NCBI GenBank assembly: GCA_002726335.1
Contig: PBSR01000135.1
Location: 1 to 30,280 of the forward strand
Length of the DNA: 30,280 nt
Direction: 5' to 3'
Source: Gemmatimonadaceae bacterium
GTDB lineage: Bacteria > Latescibacterota > UBA2968 > UBA8231
In this document: positions 24,973-30,280 of the stretch, piece by piece
Layout: each line of letters begins with the position of its first letter
How positions within the stretch are numbered: the stretch's first letter is position 1
The notes under the pieces: generated by a model
Told to the model about the DNA's origin: nothing
Seen by the model: the letters and a program-made list of their open reading frames with translations, nothing else
The model's database searches: none
Made by a program: the position numbers and the translations under genes

Positions 24973-27433
24973 CCTCCCCCACAGCCTTCTTCCACCGCCA
25001 CCACATCATCAGCCCCCGTCCATAGCTCCCCCCTCTGAAATTGGCCATGGCCTGACCATAGAATTCCAGCGCGGGAATCCGTAGAACGCGCTCCACCACC
25101 TCGGGCGCCAACCCGGGGAAAGCCGCCGCAAAGGTCTGCCCGTCGTTGCCCGCGAGGTTTTCCACCAGTACCTCCATGTTGCGGGCCCGGTATCCCCCGG
25201 GGATGGACCGCCCCTTCTTCCAGTCCCGCAGGTAGGCGAACTCCAGGTAAGGTCGATCGAAGGTGTTGGGGGGCAGACCCGAATCATCGAGACGGTAGCC
25301 GCCCAGGTAGCAGGACATCACCGCCGCCGCAGTCGGCAAGTCCAGCTGGCGCAGCTGACCCGCCACTGACTCGTTGGTCAGCACCTGCCGCATGTGCGAT
25401 CCATCGAGAACGATCGGTGAAGGAGAGGCGACGATGAGGATGTCGGAGGAATAGAAGTAGAACAGGCCGACGTGCTCGAAGCTGGTTGCCGCCGTCTTCA
25501 GAATGGCACGCAGCTCCGCCTCCGGCGTGATGATCGGCACCCACTGCACGAAGACACCCTCATCATGCAGCCGTTGACGACACAGTTCGTAGTACTCCCG
25601 GGACAGCAGTACCGTATTGGCGTTGTTCAGCGACCCCAGCTTGCCGTCGGAGATGATGGCGTCGTAGTCACCGTCGCGGGCCTGCAGCCAGGCGTAGACA
25701 TCGTCGTGGATCATCCGTACCCGTGGATCGTGTGCCACACGCCCGTTGTGCGCGGCAAAGTAGCGGCTGGCCTCGAAGACCGGCTCGATCAGCTCCACGA
25801 CATCGATGGTGCGCACGTCTTCGTGCAGACTGACACTGTGTGCCGTGATGCCGCTGGCCAGACCGACGGTGAGGACATCCTCGATGCCGGGACGTAGCAG
25901 CATCGGTATGTGTGCGACCAGTTGCTCCTTCTGCCGCAGCCCGCGCGCTGTCGAGGCGATCCGGGAGCCGTCGATACTCATGTGCAGGTGATCGGCGCGC
26001 TGATAGACCTTCACCGTCGACATCAGCCCCTCGTCGTAGAACAGCACCTGATCGGCAGCGCTCTCACCACGGCCGAGCAGGTATGAGCCCTGCATTCCAC
26101 TCAGCAGCAGGATCGCGCAAATCCCCCCGCCGACGAGCATGTCCCGGTGCCTGCGAGCCGGCCACAGGAATCCCCATCCCAACGCCAGACCGATCGCCGA
26201 CATCAGCAGCAGTGAGCCTCGGATACCCACCCAGGGCATCAACCCGAAGCCAACGGCGATGGCGCCGACGATGCTGCCGATCGTATTGCTGGCAAATACG
26301 GCGCTGACAGATTGCGCCGAAACCTGCCCCGACTGCCTGTGATACATGGTGGCGAGTGCGGGAAACAGCGCCCCCATCATCATCGTCGGTGGCAGCAGCA
26401 CGGCGCAGCAGACCAGAGCGAAGGTGAACAGACCGAGACTCCAGTGAGTATCACCGTCGTAGACGAGACTCAACCCAGCTTCCTGGAACCACACCGACGG
26501 CGCCAGTCCGTAGAGTAGGGACAGCGTCAGCAGAACCCAGGCTGCGACTGCCATCTGCAGCCTGCCGTACAGCACATGGTGGTCGACTGTCGTGAGCCAA
26601 CGCTTGTAGATCGCCGCGCCGGAACCGAGACCGACGAGGAAGATGCCGACGATCAGCGCATAGGAGTAGGTACTGCTCTGGATGATGAACTTCAGGCCTC
26701 GAGTCCAGAGCACCTCGCAACCGATGGCGGCGAAGCCGGAGGCGAAGGCTGCCGCCAGCAGGGATGGGATCAGCCATTCCCCTTCGTTGCTCGCGGGGGC
26801 CGACGTCTCGGCTTTCTCACCACAGTCGGAAGACGACAGCCACCAGGCCGACAGGGCCACCACGAGATTGGTCGTCGCCGCCAGAGACAGACTGCGATCG
26901 ACACCGAGGAACTCGATCAGGAGGAAGCCGGCCACCAGGGCGCCCAGGGCGCCGCCCGCCGTGTTGACGGCGTAGAGCAGACCGATGGCGTCACCGAAGC
27001 CGCGATCCTGGCGTCCCACGACATACTGCACCATCAACGGCAGAGTGGCGCCCATGGCCGCCGTCGGCAGCAGCATCAGCAGCGTCGAGAACGTCGCCTT
27101 CGCCGCCAGTCCCGTGACACCCGATCCGTCTCCACCTGCCAGCCATGCATAGACACTGGCAAGATGTGGGAAGGACCAGACGAAGAGCAGTCCCCAGCAG
27201 CCGATCACCCCCTCGAGTACGGCATACCAGCGCAACTCGTCCCGGCAGCGTCCCAGCACTCGCGTCAGCAGTACCGCGCCGAGAAACAGCCCTCCCATGA
27301 AGGCGGCGATGACGACGCTCACCGACACCGAACCACTGCCCATCACGTGAGTGAAGCGCCGTACCCAGAGCACCTGGTAGACCAGTCCGGTGAACCCCGA
27401 CAGGAAGAACATCAGGGCCACGGCGGTCCTCAC
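24941..27433 (-). CDS. MFS-like/spermidine-synthase-like fusion membrane protein
   Basis: 830 residues. Residues about 1-450 form roughly twelve or more hydrophobic helices (start FFLSGFTGLVYQVLWVRR, an N-terminal signature of fused MFS/spermidine synthases, repeated as GCEVLWTRGLKF near 238-249). Residues about 465-700 form a SpeE-like Rossmann domain: DEGLMSTVKVY, TVGLASG (522-528), VELIEP with E547 in the nucleoside site, and ISDGKLG (594-600), where true aminopropyltransferases have D-S-x-D-P. The second Asp and the Pro are missing, so aminopropyl transfer is doubtful. A C-terminal tail of about 130 residues follows. The GTG start at 27433 overlaps the lipoprotein stop (GTGA), with GGAAGAAG upstream. 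The gene ends inside the 84-bp repeat. Confidence 0.85.
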   Translation of the reverse strand: MRTAVALMFFLSGFTGLVYQVLWVRRFTHVMGSGSVSVSVVIAAFMGGLFLGAVLLTRVLGRCRDELRWYAVLEGVIGCWGLLFVWSFPHLASVYAWLAGGDGSGVTGLAAKATFSTLLMLLPTAAMGATLPLMVQYVVGRQDRGFGDAIGLLYAVNTAGGALGALVAGFLLIEFLGVDRSLSLAATTNLVVALSAWWLSSSDCGEKAETSAPASNEGEWLIPSLLAAAFASGFAAIGCEVLWTRGLKFIIQSSTYSYALIVGIFLVGLGSGAAIYKRWLTTVDHHVLYGRLQMAVAAWVLLTLSLLYGLAPSVWFQEAGLSLVYDGDTHWSLGLFTFALVCCAVLLPPTMMMGALFPALATMYHRQSGQVSAQSVSAVFASNTIGSIVGAIAVGFGLMPWVGIRGSLLLMSAIGLALGWGFLWPARRHRDMLVGGGICAILLLSGMQGSYLLGRGESAADQVLFYDEGLMSTVKVYQRADHLHMSIDGSRIASTARGLRQKEQLVAHIPMLLRPGIEDVLTVGLASGITAHSVSLHEDVRTIDVVELIEPVFEASRYFAAHNGRVAHDPRVRMIHDDVYAWLQARDGDYDAIISDGKLGSLNNANTVLLSREYYELCRQRLHDEGVFVQWVPIITPEAELRAILKTAATSFEHVGLFYFYSSDILIVASPSPIVLDGSHMRQVLTNESVAGQLRQLDLPTAAAVMSCYLGGYRLDDSGLPPNTFDRPYLEFAYLRDWKKGRSIPGGYRARNMEVLVENLAGNDGQTFAAAFPGLAPEVVERVLRIPALEFYGQAMANFRGGSYGRGLMMWWRWKKAVGEALGAGDRSER

Positions 27434-27984
27434 AGGTCGACTTCTTCCACCAGTCTCCAGCCCTCGAGTGTGAATTCGTGGGGACCCGATGTCAGCAGCC
27501 CGGTCTCCTGGAACACGGTCATGCGGAGGGTGGCGACAAAGGTCTCGGGTTGAGCATAGACGACGCCGAACCGGACGTCGGCGCCGGAGAACACGAGCAG
27601 ATCTAGGATGTCACCGCCGTCCTCGGTGGTCAGAAACCACAGTTGCTCAATCCTGTATGTCTCACCCGGTGCCAGCCGGATCGGGGTCCGCAACTGCAGG
27701 GGCACGTGATCCTCCACGTCCGGACGGCGTTCCCACCAGATATACAGATCGCCGGTGATGTCGACAATGCCGTCAAAGGTCTCTTCAAAATCGTTGCGCA
27801 CGGTGGTGCTCACCATCACCTGAATACCGAAGTCGCCCGTGCCCTGGCCGATGAACACGTCTTCGATCACCAACGGGCTTTCCGGTACGATCCGGGTCGG
27901 CAGCGACTCGGCGCAGGCGTTCAGAATCAGCAGCGTTGCGACCGACGCCGAACGTGCCCAGCGGCTGGATGTTGGCCACCTCAT
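27430..27984 (-). CDS. Putative outer-membrane-associated lipoprotein
   Basis: 184 residues. Signal peptide with basic start and lipobox L-N-A-C (C24 is the lipidated cysteine, followed by Ala-Glu). The rest is beta-rich with alternating hydrophobic residues, consistent with one Ig-like domain, but I recognise no family. The ATG at 27984 shares its A with the receptor's stop (TGATG), and its own TGA overlaps the next gene's GTG. It is therefore translationally coupled on both sides and likely made in proportion to its neighbours. A longer frame to 28146 is Arg-rich and lies within the receptor gene. A role as receptor-associated surface lipoprotein is inferred from context. Confidence 0.78.
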   Translation of the reverse strand: MRWPTSSRWARSASVATLLILNACAESLPTRIVPESPLVIEDVFIGQGTGDFGIQVMVSTTVRNDFEETFDGIVDITGDLYIWWERRPDVEDHVPLQLRTPIRLAPGETYRIEQLWFLTTEDGGDILDLLVFSGADVRFGVVYAQPETFVATLRMTVFQETGLLTSGPHEFTLEGWRLVEEVDL

Positions 27985-30280
27985 CAGAACTGTGCCCGCA
28001 AGCCCACCAGCACTCTGCGGAGAGAATAGTAGGCGGAGGGGTCGGCAAGCTCGCCGCCGACCTGGCCGGAGGAGTCCACCCAGCGGACGTTGAGAGCATC
28101 CGTCGCGTTGCGCACATCCAGGGTACCTGTGAGGCCATCCGCCCATCGCGTGGGCAGGGGACAGCTGATCTTGAGATTCAGCAGGCTGTAGTCGGGCAGA
28201 CGTCGATTGTTGGGAATGAAGGGCTGCGTCGGATTGTCAGCGGTGAACCCATCCGCCGAGGGGAAGAACGTGTACGGACGCCCGCTGTGGGTCTGCCACA
28301 CGAAGTCCACCTGGGCGCCGCCGGGCAGGTCCATGGTCAGATCGGCTTTCACCGTGTGTCGCTGATCCCAGCTCAACGGGAAGGGCGTGTTGGCCACCGG
28401 GAACCCCCACTGCGCCAGGTTGATGCCCTGGTCCTCGGACTCGCTCAAGCCCTCGGTGCGCATCAGTGCGTACGACAGATTTCCGCGCACCTTGCCCCGC
28501 GGACGGGACAGCAGAAATTCGAATCCCCTGGTGCTGGCCGTGGGATTGTTGACGAATTCGGAGAATCCGTAGTCACCCGCGATACGGCTGTTGGTGGGCA
28601 CAAAGGTCCTGGCGTCGATCTGGTCCCTTGTCTCCTTGCGGAAGTAGGTGACCGACCCCACCATCTCCTCCGACAACTCGTGGCGCACGCTCACCTCGAA
28701 GGCGCGCGTCTTTTCAGCCAGCAAGTCGGGGTTTCCGCGCAGCACGTTGACACCACCCCGCAGGCTGACGTTGTCGAGCCCCGAGTACAGATGGTCGAAC
28801 AGGGGGAACTGCACGTACTCACCGAAGTTGACGAAGAACACACTGCGATCCGACAACGGAAAGGAGGCGCCCAGGCGCGGACTGACGTGATACTTGATCC
28901 GGGCGGAGGTGAAACCGGTCACCTCCTCGTCATACTGCTCCGGTGTGGTCGGTACCAGCTCGATGGCCGGTCGCTCGGCTCGCGGATCGAGAAAATCCAG
29001 GCGCACGCCGAAGGACAGGGTCGTACCGCTGGCACCCTCGATGCGGTCCTGCAGATAGGCGCTGCCGGCACGCGGATAGTAGTGATATCGGGTGCTGTAG
29101 TTGAGCTGCTGGGCAAACACCAGGGGCCTGCCGAAGAACGTGGTCTGTGGTTCCAGGCGCAGCAGGTCGGCATCGATGTCATACTGCTTGAGCTCGGCCC
29201 CCATCTTGAGAATGTGGCGCTGGCGCAGCTCGTGGGTCAGATCGGTCTTGAGGGTGTAGGTGCGCTGCTGCTGGTCCGCCCACCACGACCGCGAACCAGA
29301 GACCACATAGAGCAGATAGAAGTCGTAGTCGAAGGGCGCCGGATCGATGTCGGCGGCCGAGGGCCCGCCGAGATTGTATCGCCAGCTGAATTCGTAGTCG
29401 CGCCAACGCTGCAGCGAGTAGATCAACTCGCCCGTCAGACGGCCGCCCAGAACCGCGTCGTGGTCCACCTTCGCCAGTCCGTTCAGCTCCTTGCGGACGG
29501 GAGAGTCGAAGAAGTGCTGCGCGTCCTGCCACCAGCGGGTGTCGCTGAAGACCAGGTTGCTGGCGGAAAAGTAGGACAGATCGCGCGTGCCCAGGGGTCC
29601 ACTGGCGGCGATCTCCACTTCGTTGCGGTGACTCACTTCATCGCCGCCGAACAGATCGTCCTTGGCCAGCCGGACTGACAGCTCGTGCTCGTCACCACCG
29701 CTGCGCGAGATGATATTCACCACTCCTGACAGCGCGTCCCCGTATTCCGCATCGAAACCGCCCGTCTGAATCGTCATCTGCGAAATGGCGCTGAGGGGCA
29801 GGTCGGCACCGGCGCCACCCTCGATGACATCCTGCACCGGCAGGCCGTCCACGAGATAGATGGTCTCGCGCACTTTGCCGCCGCGGATGTGACCTGCCAC
29901 CGTCGTCGACGGCTGCAGACCGATCACATCCTGAAAGCTGTCCACGGGCAGGTCGGTGAGGCCACCGGCATCCACACGATAGGCGGTACCGGTGACATCG
30001 GTCTCGATGAGAGGCCGTTCGAGTACGACCTCGACGGCTTCCATCTGAATGGGACTGTCAGGCAGTTGCACAGACAGCTCGGCGCGACGATCGGGCAACA
30101 CGACGACTCCCGTCGTCGTCACCGGCCGGTAGCCGATCATAGAGGCCTGCACATCATAGGTACCGGCCCGAACGTTGAGGATCCGATAGAAACCGGAGGT
30201 GTCGGTGGTGGTACCCTGGCGGGTGCTGATGACGAGGACATTGGCGCCGATGAGTGGCTGGCCGTTGGCGGCATCGGTGA
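27984..30280 (-). CDS. TonB-dependent receptor (5' end outside window)
   Basis: Fragment of 764 codons; the start lies beyond base 30280. It opens with a carboxypeptidase-regulatory-like domain (GQPLIGANVLV, TDTSGFYRILNV, AGTYDVQASMIGY; fragment residues about 5-75) as in SusC-type and related receptors of FCB bacteria. A plug domain follows (about 100-215; YLVDGLPVQDV, GFDAEYGDALSGVVNII) and then a 22-strand-type barrel ending in VGLRAQF with a terminal Phe for BAM recognition. It would import a ligand across the outer membrane using TonB energy. The ligand is unknown; the surrounding sugar genes hint at glycans. The stop is coupled to the lipoprotein start. No SusD-like gene is in the window. 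Confidence 0.92.
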   Translation of the reverse strand, partial: TDAANGQPLIGANVLVISTRQGTTTDTSGFYRILNVRAGTYDVQASMIGYRPVTTTGVVVLPDRRAELSVQLPDSPIQMEAVEVVLERPLIETDVTGTAYRVDAGGLTDLPVDSFQDVIGLQPSTTVAGHIRGGKVRETIYLVDGLPVQDVIEGGAGADLPLSAISQMTIQTGGFDAEYGDALSGVVNIISRSGGDEHELSVRLAKDDLFGGDEVSHRNEVEIAASGPLGTRDLSYFSASNLVFSDTRWWQDAQHFFDSPVRKELNGLAKVDHDAVLGGRLTGELIYSLQRWRDYEFSWRYNLGGPSAADIDPAPFDYDFYLLYVVSGSRSWWADQQQRTYTLKTDLTHELRQRHILKMGAELKQYDIDADLLRLEPQTTFFGRPLVFAQQLNYSTRYHYYPRAGSAYLQDRIEGASGTTLSFGVRLDFLDPRAERPAIELVPTTPEQYDEEVTGFTSARIKYHVSPRLGASFPLSDRSVFFVNFGEYVQFPLFDHLYSGLDNVSLRGGVNVLRGNPDLLAEKTRAFEVSVRHELSEEMVGSVTYFRKETRDQIDARTFVPTNSRIAGDYGFSEFVNNPTASTRGFEFLLSRPRGKVRGNLSYALMRTEGLSESEDQGINLAQWGFPVANTPFPLSWDQRHTVKADLTMDLPGGAQVDFVWQTHSGRPYTFFPSADGFTADNPTQPFIPNNRRLPDYSLLNLKISCPLPTRWADGLTGTLDVRNATDALNVRWVDSSGQVGGELADPSAYYSLRRVLVGLRAQF

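Noticed and set aside
24759..25004. 81-codon minus-strand frame encoding a 28-residue tandem repeat
   Set aside because: It exists only because the 84-bp repeat is a multiple of three. It overlaps the fusion gene in another frame and has no clear ribosome-binding site.
24941..27433. Annotation as a spermidine synthase
   Set aside because: The aminopropyltransferase D-S-x-D-P motif is not conserved and half of the protein is a membrane domain.
27936..29678. 580-codon plus-strand open frame over the TonB-dependent receptor
   Set aside because: The minus-strand frame encodes plug and barrel motifs with a terminal Phe; the plus-strand product is low-information.

Overview
The window comes from a GC-rich, diderm bacterium. 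A TonB-dependent receptor, a lipoprotein with a lipobox and a giant propeller-type hybrid histidine kinase all point to an organism with an outer membrane. The family mix (two URO-D-like proteins, a UxuA-like mannonate dehydratase, an enolase-superfamily protein beside a SelA-like PLP enzyme, two hybrid kinases and an AstE/AspA-like hydrolase) resembles uncultivated FCB-group lineages such as Latescibacterota. That placement is an inference from family content, not from a marker gene. No rRNA, tRNA, CRISPR, insertion sequence or phage gene was recognised.

Layout. Bases 1-428 hold no convincing gene, but contain three consecutive stem-loops and a sigma-54-like -24/-12 match. An Aer-type PAS protein with a degenerate chemoreceptor hairpin follows (429-1802, +). 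Its stop overlaps the end of the next gene by 23 bp. From 14370 down to 1780 six minus-strand genes are tightly packed: hybrid kinase, DUF1232 membrane protein, two URO-D-family proteins, giant propeller hybrid kinase, and UxuA-like dehydratase. The two kinases share four copies of one GAF-like module and could sense related signals. A divergent GT-C type glycosyltransferase lies at 14517-16649 (+).

Region 16687-20713 (all minus) holds an AstE/AspA-like metallohydrolase, a small tail-anchored-looking protein, a SelA-like PLP enzyme and an enolase-superfamily protein. The last two are 9 bp apart and probably act in one acid-sugar or amino-sugar pathway. Opposite the enolase-superfamily gene, across an AT-rich divergent promoter region, sits a 31-codon membrane-peptide gene (20875-20970, +). 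Then come glyA and a sugar isomerase/epimerase-type TIM barrel (minus), and a divergent xylulokinase (plus) whose motifs resemble the animal-type enzyme.

The right end (24941-30280, minus) is a coupled three-gene unit: TonB-dependent receptor (start outside the window), lipoprotein, and an MFS-like/spermidine-synthase-like fusion. Each stop overlaps the next start. An 84-bp tandem repeat covers the stop codon of the fusion gene and fills the gap to the xylulokinase gene. Overall the window reads as a carbohydrate-scavenging and sensing region: outer-membrane uptake, extracellular sugar sensing, and catabolic dehydratase, isomerase and kinase functions.
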